From contig OENT01000137.1 in NCBI GenBank assembly GCA_900239685.1, forward strand, positions 124,001-188,000: 64,000 nucleotides of DNA. The letters are read 5' to 3'. This document shows, one piece after another, positions 50,701-63,012 of this stretch. The notes below the pieces were generated by a model. The model saw nothing but the letters and a program-made list of their open reading frames with translations. It was not told the DNA's origin and ran no database searches. Each line of letters opens with the position of its first letter. Position 1 is the first letter of the stretch. The DNA is from Rotaria macrura. Its lineage: Eukaryota > Rotifera > Eurotatoria > Philodinida > Philodinidae. A program made the position numbers and the translations under genes.

Positions 50701-52290
50701 CTTGTTCGTGTTCATACGTATTGCTGTAACGAATCAAAGTGGGGCTCTGATTTGAGTACAGACTCATACGTAGATACACACACCTATCTACAAATTATTC
50801 TCAAATCATTATACATATCTTCTTGATTCGATCTCATTAAGGCCAATAGTTAGAATATTGGTAGTTGTCGACGGCCTATTCGACCACGACACTATTTTCT
50901 ATTCAATAAAACGATGTCATACACTTGGCTGACCATTTTTATATCGTCTGATATATATATATATATAAGGTCAAATATTGATCTATGAAGAAAAAAAAGA
51001 TCAATGAATACTATATATGTTTTTTTATTCATCTGCATTAAGACAAGCTATTTTAACATTTATATGACACAAAGTACTCATATTCGAATATCGAATTCAA
51101 TGATACACCTTTTCTTTTCATATTACGATCGTCAATGCTCATCGTCAACATTTGAAGTTCTGTTGTCATTTTCTTTCACGTTTTACTTCTCCTTCTACTT
51201 TATGCACTCGAAACAACTCATCATTTCTTTTTTGTTTTACTTTGACAAGAAAAAACCGAAGAAGGCCATATGCTTATATACAATAAATGTATAAGCATGT
51301 ATTCAAGCGCTCGAAACCAGAAATACACTAATAGAAGACAACGATCGGATTGAAGTGATGAAATAGTCTCTCAATTTATCTGTTTCATTTTTAAGTGTAT
51401 CGTACAAATTGAAATTGATCGGCTATAAAATCGACGAAGACCAGACAGACATAGTTGAAAGAAAAATTTCGCGTCATCGACAACGATCATTGTCTGTTGG
51501 GTGATCACGATTGAGTATCATGATTTAACCAAAAGAAAAATCATTGAGAAAAGAAAGCAAGGTCTAAACTACAACGCTTGTCACTTGAAGCATATATAAT
51601 CCAACATAGTTGTAATGATACATGTTACAGTGATATCAGATTCTTTTTTCTCCTGTCACGAACTATGAGCCGTTATCCCAGTAAACTTCATTTCATTGTT
51701 CAATATTGATCATTTCTTTCTTATGAGCTAGTTAGTAATAAGAACAGCCTTGTTAGAATCAAGTTGAAGAACAAGACGCCGCTCTCTATCGAAGAAATAA
51801 GAAGAGAAAAAAAATGAGAGAATGACTCCACTTCTTTTTATATTATTCGCATGAACATCGAATTTTTTTTCTGATTGCATCATTTCTTCACGTCATGTAT
51901 ACATGTACACGAATTAGTGTTCAATCGTTTGGCTTGAACAAACGATGAGCTCAATACAGAACTAACCCTTATACTCTTTCTCTCTCGCTCTCACTAGATG
52001 AGAATTCTCACCTGAGGGTAATCTTATTCAAATAGCTCTCCTACCGTCTGTTGTCTCTCTCTGTGGTGTGTCATTCTGTTTCTTTCTTTCTTCTGTTTCT
52101 CTCTAGGTTGATCACATATGTACATATTATTCGTCTTACTTTTTCCTACTAGTGACATATTGATACACAACTGTTAAACCAGGGCCAAATATAATTTCAT
52201 ACATTCTCGTATGCAAAATATATTATATTTAGATAGTGAATCACATTAATACTTTTCAAAAACAGAATTAAATTGAACACGCGGACGAGA
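47745..52290. other. Divergent intergenic region between CSTF1 and the CAMSAP-like gene
   Basis: About 4.5 kb of AT-rich sequence between two divergently transcribed genes. Short open frames show T-rich or Lys-rich bias only. I looked on the plus strand for a calponin-homology exon that would extend the CAMSAP-like gene and found none. Polypyrimidine and CT-rich stretches occur near 51970-52105. No RNA gene seen. Confidence 0.5.
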
Positions 52291-55200
52291 ATGACGACAG
52301 TTGTAACTACAGTCAATTCGGAAGCGACAACACCGACAAGTTATGTGTCACATTGGATTGCTCAAAGCCATGGAAGTTATGAGAAGAAAGCAAGCGATTA
52401 TTTTTCATCGACATGTGATTTTCGAGCATTATCAACAACCATAACAATACCTATCATGAAAATACCGACAAAAACAAATTCGAATTCTCGTACAACAACA
52501 TGGCAAGCACAAGCGAGGTCACGACTAGATGGTACAATAAGAACGTCTATGACTTCGGATTCATCATTAAATATATTAAATAATAATGAATTGCAAGACA
52601 AATTAAATCGTATCAGGTAAAAATTCTAGCAAAGAAAAAAAACATAACAGCAATTCTGTTTTTTCTTTGCTTCATGTTCAACTTCATATACATATATTTA
52701 TTTGATTATTTCAATATGGCTTCATTGAATTGAATAACAGTAATAATAATAATAATATAATGCATTGAAATGTGCTTACAATATAAAGAATGTGATAATA
52801 ACCAAAGCCACTTAACAATAGGCATCAATGTTGAATATTTTCCTTTTTTTTTACTTCTTGATTTCATCAAATAAGCTTATGTAATATGGCGTGTGATTTA
52901 GTCATGTGCATGCACATTCATCTCATTCACTCGATTGAATTTACAATAGTTGTAGCCATTGACAGACTGATTCTTAACAAAACTCTATGTTAACAACAAC
53001 AGTAATAATAATAATAGTAATAATACGGTTAAAGACAAAAGAAAACGAACAAGCAACAATAGAGGGATTAATGCAGAATCCTTCTCAACACGCAGACATT
53101 TCATGACAGTTGATATGTATACGCATAAATTTAACGTTAGAAATCAAATCACATGAAATAAAATAGCCAAATAGGCCAGAAATTCAACTTGATTAAATAT
53201 TTGATTTTGAGCACACATATTCATCAAACATGACATATATATGAAAAGATCAATATCTCAATTCATATTTTTTTATAGAGTACACTTATTTTTTTTCCTT
53301 CTGTTAGAGCTTTATTAGACGCTAAGAAACAACGTTTGTGTCGTCATATATCGTCCGCATCAATAGTATCTTCAGCAAAAACGATTCCTCTTGCAACAAT
53401 TTCTGTACAAGATCAAGTGCCTAATTCGACGGCAGTAGGAGATCAATCATCGTCTCCTCCTCTTTCTGCATCTTTACCTTTAGCACTTGAGGTAAATACT
53501 AAAATAAATATTAATTTTTGATTTCATTTTTGATTTGTTTTTTGTTGTTGAATGTTCACAATGTTTACGACGGGCACGACGAATCCTTATCGTCGTCAAA
53601 TCCAACCTATATGTTTAATTCTGGTTCTTCTCATCATCATCAACATCATGCGTCGCCATCAATCTTACCATGTCTTATGGAAGAATCGCCAAGTGATTCC
53701 GGTTTAAGTGATGGAACAAAAACAACAAATCATGATGATATTAATGAATTGACGAGTACGAATGCAGCCATTGTAGATTTAAGTAAGCCATTAAGTAAAG
53801 AAGAAATGCTTGCTATAATACAAATCATACGAGAATTATGGAGAAAACAGTTCGATTGTGAAATGCCTCACGTTGAAATAAAATCCACATTACCAACAAC
53901 ATCATTTCAACAAACAGTGGAAACATCCAATTTATCTAATAGAAATAAAGCACAGTATCATTCAACACCGGCATTGAATAAATTAACTGTAGAATTAAAT
54001 GATATTAAAGATAAATTGAAAAGATTTTCAACCGAGCGGCAAGAACAACAAACAATAAAAAACATCAAATCAGCTGGTATATTTACATAGAAAACATGTC
54101 TAACTTTTCTCTCGTTTTCTGTGTAGACTTGGGTAGTAAAAAATCAGATGTTGATGTTGATCCATGTTTTGAACATCCGATATTCGTCTCGCTTGATCCA
54201 TCGACGAATGTAAGAAAAGGAATGCTTGCTTGATTTCTATATGACTACATCTTTCATCAACTAGCCACAAGATCTTGAACGAATGCAAGCCAAACGAGAT
54301 GCTCTACGTCGTCGACAAAGTCAACGCCATGAAGAACAATTAATGAAAAAACAAGAACGACAAATAGAAGCAGCTGAACGTTATGATGAATATCATTTAT
54401 TCGAAGAATATTTAGCTCAACGACGACTAGAAGATGAACAACGTCGTACAAATATTTTACAAGCACATATAGAACAAAAACGTTGCGAAGCTGAATTACC
54501 ATCTTCACATAATTATTACTTTGCTGCAGCTCATAATCATAATCGTTTAAAACGAAAATCTTCCTTATCATCATTTCTTTCATGTGATGATGATCTTAGT
54601 TATAATAGTTCATCGAATACAAGTCAAACACCTAAACGTAGTTCGACACGTTTTGATTTAATATCATCCAGCTTAACAGCACCGACAGCTGCATCAAAAT
54701 CAAAAATGAATCGAGCTGCAAGTATTAGTAATATTCATGGACATCATGATTCATTTAAATCATTAAATTCAAAAGCAACCACGCCATCAAGTTTATATGG
54801 TGGAAGTTTAATGAATCTGTCGAAAGTACAAATACCAAGAAGACATTCAATAAATCCCATGGATGATACATTCGAAGATGCACAATTTAGTGCATCAATG
54901 ATGTCGTTGAATACAACAATAGCAGGTAAGATATTTTTCGAAACCATATTTTCGTCGTAGGTTATTTCTTTGTTTTCTTTTTAAGGAGCACGTTTGGCTC
55001 GAAGCCAAACATTATTATCAACGAAATCGAATAAACAAGCAATACTTAATTCACTTAGACAAGTTGCACTTGCTGGTCCAGCTAACGAACGACAACGTGA
55101 AATTGTTGTTCGAGTATGTTGTGTGTTTTTCTTTCGCTCAATCTTTCAATCTTTTCAATATTCACATCTAGGAAATTGAATCAAGTGAAGCTCGCCATTT

Positions 55201-55465
55201 CGTTCTTCTCTTTCGTGATCATCGTCTACAATTTCGTGCAGCTTATATGTATATACCCGATACAGATATTATCGAAAAGTTGTGTGGTGTTGGACCTAAT
55301 ATTATTACTGAAATTATGGTTGATAAATGGTTCAAATATAATTCTGGAAGTAAACGTTTTACGAATATACCAATAAGACATTTTTCTATTCAATGCGATG
55401 CAGTTATTATGCACAATGACTTCTGGCATAAAAAGCTACTTGCGAATATAAATAAAATGCATTGA
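52291..55465 (+). CDS. CAMSAP/Patronin-like protein with C-terminal CKK domain
   Basis: Exons: 52291-52616, 53308-53491, about 53560-54076 (start uncertain), 54127-54209, 54265-54925, 54986-55113, 55172-55465; about 730 aa. CAMSAPs bind microtubule minus ends through the CKK domain. Here CKK fills the last ~140 residues: AILNSLRQVALAGPANERQ, ESSEARHFVLLFRDHRLQFR, AYMYIPDTDIIEKLCGVGP, WFKYNSGSKRFTNIP and DAVIMHNDFW, closely following the animal CKK pattern (FRxLYxYxPET, GPxxIT, KYNSxRKxFxxIP). Upstream lie a basic-acidic coiled coil from ERMQAKRDALRRRQSQRHEE (54277 on) and Ser-rich disordered stretches. The first 110 residues do not resemble the family's calponin-homology domain. All junctions are GT-AG except exon 2 to 3, where no AG exists between 53492 and 53681. 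Possible readings are a non-canonical site, a sequence error, or two transcripts, the second starting at ATG 53611. Confidence 0.82.
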
Positions 55466-58161
55466 TTGATAAAAGGAAGATCTTTCGTTTTCTTCTATTT
55501 ATGATTGTTACGTATAAAAATTTCTCGTCTTGTCTTTTTTCAATGTGAATAATTTTTATTAAAGAAGTTGCTTTGTTCCTTTCTTCTGTTCACTACACTG
55601 CATGTCAATCATTTTGAAATGTAACTTCAATAGACATGAAGATGTCAATCAATTGACTTAACGCCAAAATACTCGAATGCTTTCGTAAAGGGGGACATGA
55701 AGTCAAATGAATCTTATCTTCTCAATACGAAAGATTTTTCTAGTCTAGATAGTCTAATGACATCAAAAACATAGCATGTAGAAACTTCTATCGTTCGCTA
55801 TACGTCAGTCAATATTTTCTAATGTCTACAGAAATAAGTTAAATGAACATTCCTCTTTTTCTTATCACTTGATAATGCTAGTAACGCAATATTATATTTC
55901 AATTCTTGATTATTGAAGAACAAAGCAATCTATTTGAGTAAGATCTGACTGTAAGTAACAATCACATATTGGACAAACTGTAATGATGATAAAAAGACCG
56001 AGTAGAATCTTTTTTAAAACAACACAGATCAAAAAAGTCTTAAATTTCTACTAAAGAAAACATTAAGATTCTATACAATAAATGTTTACTCAATACTCCC
56101 TTTCATGCGATAGTGATTATAAGGGACACTAATATCGGACAAATTTTTATAAATAATTTGAGTTGCTTAATCAATATTTTACTTTGAGATTGAGAAAATT
56201 TTCTAGATAGAAACTACTATTTAATGATTCGACGGTAATCATGTGTGAATGAACATTGATTACGGTACATTTAAACGTTATAGAATTTCATCTTTTGAGA
56301 TTGTAGTCTTTAAGACTTCTTTGTAATATGAGCAAGCTTTCGGAAATTTTTATCATAAATAGAGCTTGTTTAGATCTATTACCAGTAAACATTTCATCTA
56401 TTTCTCTTCAACTGCAGCAGAATTATTTCAAAAACTCTAATGTTTTTAGAGTGACTACTAGTACATCCTTTTTATACAAAAGAACGGAGACTTCAAATTA
56501 AGGTTGTAGTCAAAAGTTGCTGAGGTTCTAACAAACTGTTAGAATATCAGATCGCTTCTAATCCACTTTTGCTTCATCAAATAGAAAAGTTTAAAGCGTC
56601 GCTCGTCACTTAATTCCATATTTTCTTTAGTTTATACCTGACGAAAGTTTCGAACCTTGACATTTCAAACTGTAAAGATAAAGTTTGATCATTTTAGATG
56701 CACGAGAACCAAAAAAAAGTCTTAGCTTTGTAGTATTTTTATTTTATTCTAACAATAAAATCTCATACAAACTTCCGATTATTTTTCAGACTAAATACCA
56801 ATGTACAAACGTCAAGAATCTGCATCTTTTGAATGAAATTTCTTGACAGATTTTTATTTCAACATGTATCACGGGGAGGGGGATGTAACGGCACTGTGTG
56901 TCGTTGCTTACAATTGTTTGGTCATTATCTGGTGACTTCTCTATCTTGCTTTTCTTCTTAAAATCTATTTTCTTCATACAAGAAAAATAAACACTTTTTC
57001 TCTCGCGCTCTTATTCAGAATAAATAACAACTTGTTAGAATTGAGTCGTTTCTTTCTCTCGGTGTGCCTATTATTGCTACTGTCAACAAGACAATATCTA
57101 TATACATATGTGAATATATGAATTTTGATTTAATTCGTTTATTCTAATTTCTGCAATTGGAACTCAATTCATTATCTTTCTAAAAGAACTGATTAAAAAT
57201 AAAGTTAATTAATCAACCTTATTATTGTTCAACTGACATTGAGATAACCATTAACATCTAAAGTTTATATCATCTCAGGGGGCTGTCTGAGTTTATATTG
57301 TTCCTCTTATCATTTACAACAAGTTTAATAAACTGTTGATGGTACATTTCCGATTTTCATGACGGCCTCCTTCCCTTTGCAATTTTAAACCTTCCCCATA
57401 TGAGAGTGCTGGTCTATGACCGTGCCGATTACTGTTTATATCGTAAAAATAATCGGCTTATACTTGCATTAGTTAGACATATTGATACGCTTCTAATTAA
57501 GACATTCAATGATTGAATCATTCAACAATTTTCTCACTATGAGCAAAGAATAGCAGAGAATAAGATTCTCAATTGTTTTTCATACTGAAACATATTTATT
57601 TTTTTTACTACCTTGGAAAAACTGAGAGCATGTAGATAAAATGTTAATACTTAAGATTCTCCTTACATGAACCAAAATAAAAAGAGACTAAGACACTAAA
57701 CAGAAGGGAAAAAAAGTTAAAACGACATCGATTGAATTAATTGACGACTTGACTATTACACCACATGAACAAAAGCTGAGAATCGAATCGTTGGCTTAAT
57801 AATTACTTTTGAGTTAGTCGACCCTAAAAATAAAGTATAGAATATTAAAACGAGTAAAAATAGTAATGAGGTATTTTTTATCTAAAATCTGTTCGATCAA
57901 CATTAATGATGCTAATTATGCTATATTCTCGATAACATTCCTTGAATAAAATCATGTCCACACAAAAGAAAACCAGATTTAAAAGTTTTGTCATACTGAT
58001 ACAACTTTTATTCATAAGAAACCTTCAGAGTTCAAGTTCATTTCATGATCATTTGCATTTCTTTATTTTCGAGTGATTTTGTTCTTTTTTAAGACGGAAT
58101 TGAGATGGTTTACTTCTCATCTACAAGAAGGAACAGCACAAATGACACCTGATTTAGAGAT
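55466..58161. other. Intergenic region between CAMSAP-like gene and transposon debris
   Basis: AT-rich sequence with no convincing exon, RNA gene or repeat on either strand. The open frame on the minus strand at 56786-56977 has no domain character. Confidence 0.45.
55558..55563 (+). terminator. Polyadenylation signal of the CAMSAP-like gene
   Basis: ATTAAA, a common AATAAA variant, lies 92 nt after the stop and is followed by a T/G-rich stretch (GTTGCTTTGTTCC). Confidence 0.55.
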
Positions 58162-58370
58162 CAGAGACGTGCACCGCACGTAGGGGTACGGAGTGCGGGA
58201 CGGGGACGGCCGCAACACGCGCGCGTGGTCCGTCCGTACCTCAGTGCCACGTATGACTCATACGTTGGACGGCCGTCGTACTTAGGATATTTTGGGTGCG
58301 GGACGGATGCGGCCGCTCCGCGTGGCTTCTTTTTCGGTGGTGCAGCCGCACGACCGCCGTTCACCGATGT
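58162..58370. mobile_element. GC-rich island, candidate 5' terminus of a hAT-like element
   Basis: An abrupt CpG-rich block in an otherwise AT-rich region, beginning CAGAGACGTGCACCGCACG. A CAG-start terminus and short GC-rich subterminal repeats are typical of hAT transposons. A 23-nt direct repeat occurs at 58191-58213 and 58294-58316 with 19 of 23 bases shared (core TGCGGGACGG, then CGGCCGC). A hAT transposase remnant lies about 1 kb downstream in matching orientation. I could not find the opposite terminal repeat or an 8-bp target duplication, so the 3' end may be lost. Confidence 0.5.
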
Positions 58371-59324
58371 TAAAAGTTTAAATTTCTCGAGTTTGACATA
58401 GAAAATTGAAGTCAACTTTAATGGTTCCATGCAACAGTTGTGATCTTTCCCTATTAAACCAAAAATAAAATACGAAGGAACATCAGATGAGTACTCAATT
58501 GTATAAAGAAAATGTAAAATATGATTTTTAGATTCTACCACTAATTTCTTTTCATTGTAACAAACTCTTACTTTCACAGTAGTAGATGATCCAATGCTAT
58601 GTGTCTATAGTTTTTCTTGTGCTAATCTTGTCGTTACAATAATTACTACCAGATAAATTCATTGCTCATTTCAATTTACAAGTTCTCTGGCATAATTAAT
58701 AATATTCTATTTGGAAAGAATTTCTGTTCATTATCTTGCGGTCGGTCTGTCACTCCTTCTTTAGTCTGTTATCAGTGTGAGTATGTATTGGATGATAAAT
58801 TAGACCATTAAAAGTTCAATCCCATACTTATTCATCTTATATGAAATTGCATAAATTTGCACTTGATTTTGATACAGATCGTTTTCCATCGTTCTGCAAT
58901 ACTTACCCAAGTGGAGATGCGGAACCAAGTGGTAAAAAATTAAGAATTGTTCTCTCATAAAGTTTTTTAGTCTTTCGAGAAAGAAAAAACCCCAATTTTC
59001 GTAAAAAGAAGCATTAAGACTTGCAAAAATTAGTAAAATAATGATAACCTTTATAGTTTTTCTTCTAAAATTGAATAAAGTTTTTCCAAAGAAAGATTAA
59101 TTCTTCCGCTAGATTTTGCAACAGTCTACTGATTAATAGAGGCATACATTCAACTAGCTCTAATTTTTAAAAATAAAATGATTGAGTAGCGTATGTTTTT
59201 TCAAGTATTGCAGAAGAAAACAGTTAATAAATACTTATATTCAGTATAAGACACTTGATAATCGATCATTTTTATCAATTTCAGCACAATATCTGAAGAG
59301 AAACTGCATTCTTCTTTCTTTCAG
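58371..59324. other. Stretch between GC-rich island and hAT exons
   Basis: AT-rich. This is probably the decayed 5' portion of the hAT element. A short open stretch near 58888-58960 (FPSFCNTYPSGDAEPSGKK) may be a remnant exon, but no zinc-finger pattern is clear. Confidence 0.35.
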
Positions 59325-60092
59325 GTACGAAATTCTTTCGTGAAAAAATTCACGAGCTGTTGGTGGATATGAAAAGATTCGACTTCTTTGACGAGCGTCA
59401 CTATTTTGCTACGTTTCTTCATCCCAAACATAGAGATGTGAGTAAGTCAGTTCAACTTTAATATGTATCTAATGGCGCTGATAATCCATCGCTCCGTTCT
59501 CATCCTTTGGAGTCTGTATCGGTTACTAAAAAAGTTGAAGTTTTAACACAGCTACGTTCAAATCTAAATAATATTAAATCGATTTCAAATACTGACAATA
59601 TGGCAGTTTCAGATGATGAGGAACAACAACGAAAAAGATTTAGATCATTAAATGATTTTATAGCTGCTTTTGAAGATGATATGAGTAAGTATCAGATTTT
59701 TTTAGGGAGAAACTATCTAAAATGAACTTTTTATTTAGTAAAAAATGTAGAACAAAAGTCTGTTCGAAATGATGATAGTGCTGTAGTAACTGTATCTTCA
59801 CAAGATGCTTGTTTCTCACCAGAATATTCATTAACAACAACGTTATACCAAGTATCAAAACCCGATGAAATCGACAAATAATTACGCCATGAGAATCTCA
59901 TGTAATCTGATTGGAAAAGATCCGATGTTATTTTGGTCCCAAGAATCGGTTCGTGAAACATTACCATCACTGTCTAGATATGCTCGAACAATTCATTCGA
60001 TACCATCAACATCTGCCTCAACTGAACGGGTTTTCAAAAAAGATCGCCTACAAAATTCACTTGCAGTTTTTGGCCTTTTTCACGGACTTTGA
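59325..60092 (+). pseudogene. Degenerate hAT-family transposase, C-terminal part
   Basis: Three exons are still recognisable. From 59325: TKFFREKIHELLVDMKRF and HYFATFLHPKHRD, then donor GTGAGT. From about 59505: SVTKKVEVLTQLRSNL and RKRFRSLNDFIAAFEDDM, then donor at 59684. From about 59741: VEQKSVRNDDSAVVTV on to SKPDEIDK. Next come two in-frame stops (near 59878 and 59899) and a frameshift. The dimerisation domain then continues in another frame: DPMLFWSQESVRETLPSLSR and SIPSTSASTERVF, the hallmark hAT C-terminal block. After ERVF the family pattern breaks off at about 60030. The element is dead. The N-terminal BED finger and first catalytic residues were not found; they should lie before 59325. 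The GC-rich island at 58162 may be its 5' end. Confidence 0.72.
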
Positions 60093-60290
60093 GTTGTGGA
60101 AACGTTTTTGGGCTTAAAAAAAGCTTTTTCAAAAATCGAAGCACGAGATGCCCTGCGTCTTTGCATGCTCTATCGAATGGTAAAAAAGAATTTTCGAAAA
60201 AACATAGTTGAAGGCAAAATAACTAGGATGGAAAATGGGTCATTTTTAACCAGTGTTCACCTTATAACTTCCTTAAACTTGCATATTTCG

Positions 60291-60353
60291 GGCTGAAATT
60301 TTTATCGTAGGCTACCGGCTTTAGTCCTAACATATCCTGAAAATTTCAGCCGA
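60291..60353. repeat. Short inverted repeat after the hAT remnant
   Basis: GGCTGAAATTTTT near 60291 is matched on the other strand by GAAAATTTCAGCC near 60341, 12 of 13 positions. The stretch 60100-60400 around it does not resemble hAT coding sequence and may be a second, nested element. Confidence 0.45.
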
Positions 60354-60386
60354 TTTTGACTTTCTTTGACGAAAATCGACTTATGA

Positions 60387-60397
60387 GGGGGGGGGGG
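60387..60397. repeat. G11 homopolymer
   Basis: Eleven G residues follow TTATGA. Such a run is striking in AT-rich DNA and could mark an element end or an assembly-prone site. Confidence 0.9.
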
Positions 60398-61257
60398 CTT
60401 AATAAAAGTCATTGGTGAGAGGACTCAGACAGAAGTCCTAATGATATTTATCACATAAAAGTAAATTAATTTTCAAAAATAAATTATTATTTGTTTTGAA
60501 ACTTGATTTTCTTTCAGTCTCGTAGATGCGAAAGATAACGGTGAATGTATATCTGCATTTTATCATTAATCCTCTAGGAGTTTTTCTCTCTGCCGTAAGA
60601 TCTGAAAATCGAATACTGCCTAAGAATTTCTACCAGAATCCCCTGGGTGACAGTCACTGGGGATTTAACATTTTTTTCAGGACTCCCCCGGGGACACATT
60701 CAGTGACTCTTGACTCGGGTACAACGTCTCTAAGATTATCAAGAGATGATAACTTGAAATCTTCGGGCTTCATGAATTATTTTACTTTTCCTGTTAATGT
60801 TAGCCTTGATTAACCCCGACTCGCTTTTGAATATTGATTAATTCAGTTAAAGCTGGACTCGATTTTTTCTGCTGCAGTTTTCATATTTGTTTTCTCTGAT
60901 TTTTCTTACTGTTGTAACACTGTAAGTAATATTTTTATCAGCCAGACTTTTTCAAAATGTTTTAAAACATAAAATTGACGTCTTTATCTAAATACTAGCG
61001 TTCAATTATTTCATTTTTCTTTATATTGATACATTTTCAATTTATATTAGGTTTATGGTAGAAACTTACATTGGCGGAGCTTCAATGATGTGGGCATCTC
61101 ATTACAGGGATCAATCTAAACTCACGTTGAGCCAATTGTCTGTGAAATCGGTCACTCACTACTAAAAGTCTTTCTATTGAAGTAGGAATCTTTCTTTCCG
61201 AGTTATTCTGGCTTGAGTACTCTCTAAAAAAAAGTCCGTTTCCTAAAGAATCCAAAC

Positions 61258-61580
61258 CAGTTCGGAAACCCTATCGGAAACCTGGAAAGCTTTGTGTGAG
61301 GTTTTGCGAGAATTTTAAACGTTTTGAAATATACCTTTTAGTTTCCGAGACATCGGAAACCGTGGGGTTCCCTATAATACCGAATTCAATGCCTTTGAGG
61401 TTTTCTGGAATACTTTTTTCTTATTGTCGGAAACCAAACCCTGTCCTCGGAAACTGTTAGGGTACTATAGGAAACCAATATTACCAGAAAAACAGAGCTG
61501 GTATCCGAATGGGTTTGGGACAATACCTTTCCGGTTTCCGAAGTCATTCATCGCAAACCTTTTAGGTTTCCGAGCATGCT
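61258..61580. repeat. Cluster of TCGGAAAC/GTTTCCGA motifs in both orientations
   Basis: At least eight copies of the octamer or its complement fall in about 320 bp, some paired head to head (GTTTCCGAGACATCGGAAAC near 61342). More diverged copies (AGGAAACC, GGTTTTC) lie between. The same motif returns at 63530-63690. It has no fixed period, so it is not a simple tandem satellite. Confidence 0.7.
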
Positions 61581-63012
61581 GAGTGTGGAAAAAGTATACT
61601 AGAATACCGAAATCGGTTTTCATGTGTTCTTGAATCCTTTAAAGGTTTTCACAGTTATATTACACTTGAATGTTTCACAAAACAGTCCATAATGAGTGCT
61701 CAAAGTATCTCAGAAGAAAGTTTTAGCCTTTCACATTTTTTTCCGAATCTTCCTTTCCACCCATTTTTAGGTATCTTAAGTTCAATTGAGATTGCTCTTT
61801 TAGTATTTATAACTAGCTATTATGGGTCACTCACTTATTCATGACTTTTTCGAACCTGAAACGACCCCATACTTTTGAAATCATATTATTCAATCTTAAA
61901 ATTCATAAGAAGTCTCAATTTTGAATTATTGATGATAAAAATCAATTAAGATTTTGGGCAAATAAATATTCTTAGCGAAACACTTGTGTGATTCTGTATT
62001 TTATCCATTTAATTTCAAAAAGACGGAAACTCTACGCGGCCATGAGAGTCTTTAAGAATTATACTGGATTCGACTGAAGAAGTTCTGTACTAGAGTTATA
62101 AATATAACTATCTGATTCCTGCGAAATAATACGACTGAACCATACAGGTATCACAAAAAATCTCTTCCTTTAGCAGACATCCTGAGATCCAATGTAAAGT
62201 AGGATGAATAAATAACAATAATGAGTTCCATTTAACAAGCGCAAACCTCATGAATTACTTCCGAACGGTAAAACATGTCAAATGAACTCAAATCCATGAA
62301 GCAATATGCCTCATGATCACGAAAACACATCCACCGGTACCTTTCATTAGAACGATCAACCTTGTAATCAAAATAATATCACCACTTTAGGGAAGGGAAT
62401 TCGAATCCCTTATCACTTTTTCGACCTGCGCTTCCATTGCTTAGTAAGCGGGACAATCGGAAAGTCAAGTGTTGAAAAGTAAGCTTTTTTATTTTAACTC
62501 CTTCCTCATTTTTTATCGAACTTTCCGATAGGTTATCGGGGCCCAGGAATTAGAATCCGTTATAATTTCTGGATTTGTACTGTTATTGGTCAGAAACGCA
62601 ACTTGTCGAATGAAAGATTTTTCTGCGTTAAAAGAAAAGTTGTTGGTGTCGGGCTTTTGTAATCGGTGGCTTGAGAAAATACTATTACCTTATAAAAGCC
62701 TAGCATTTATCACGGCAGAATAGTTCAATGATGAAAGTTTCGGCGGATGTACATGATTTGCCTATTTTGTAAGTTATTATTGAATGATGCGTTGTGTTAA
62801 AAGAAACCTTAAAAAGTGTTTTGTATATTTGATATTATGGAAAAATACGTGTTCCGTTTCATGGTGTGAATTATGGCATCGGTTATATCAATATCATTAT
62901 TTGCACTATATGATTCTGTCTCATGAAGTAAAGGGTCCAATGAGTCGAAGAGTAAATCATTATTTTTCCTAATTGTGTCTCAGATTCTATATTTAATGAG
63001 GAATTAATGATG

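Noticed and set aside
58161..58577. Arg/Pro/Ala-rich protein on the minus strand
   Set aside because: The unusual residues come from the GC-rich repeat terminus, not from a gene.
62385..62420. tRNA T-arm (GGGAATTCGAATCCC)
   Set aside because: The position before TTCGAAT is A, not the invariant G53, and no matching acceptor, D or anticodon arm could be laid out around it.
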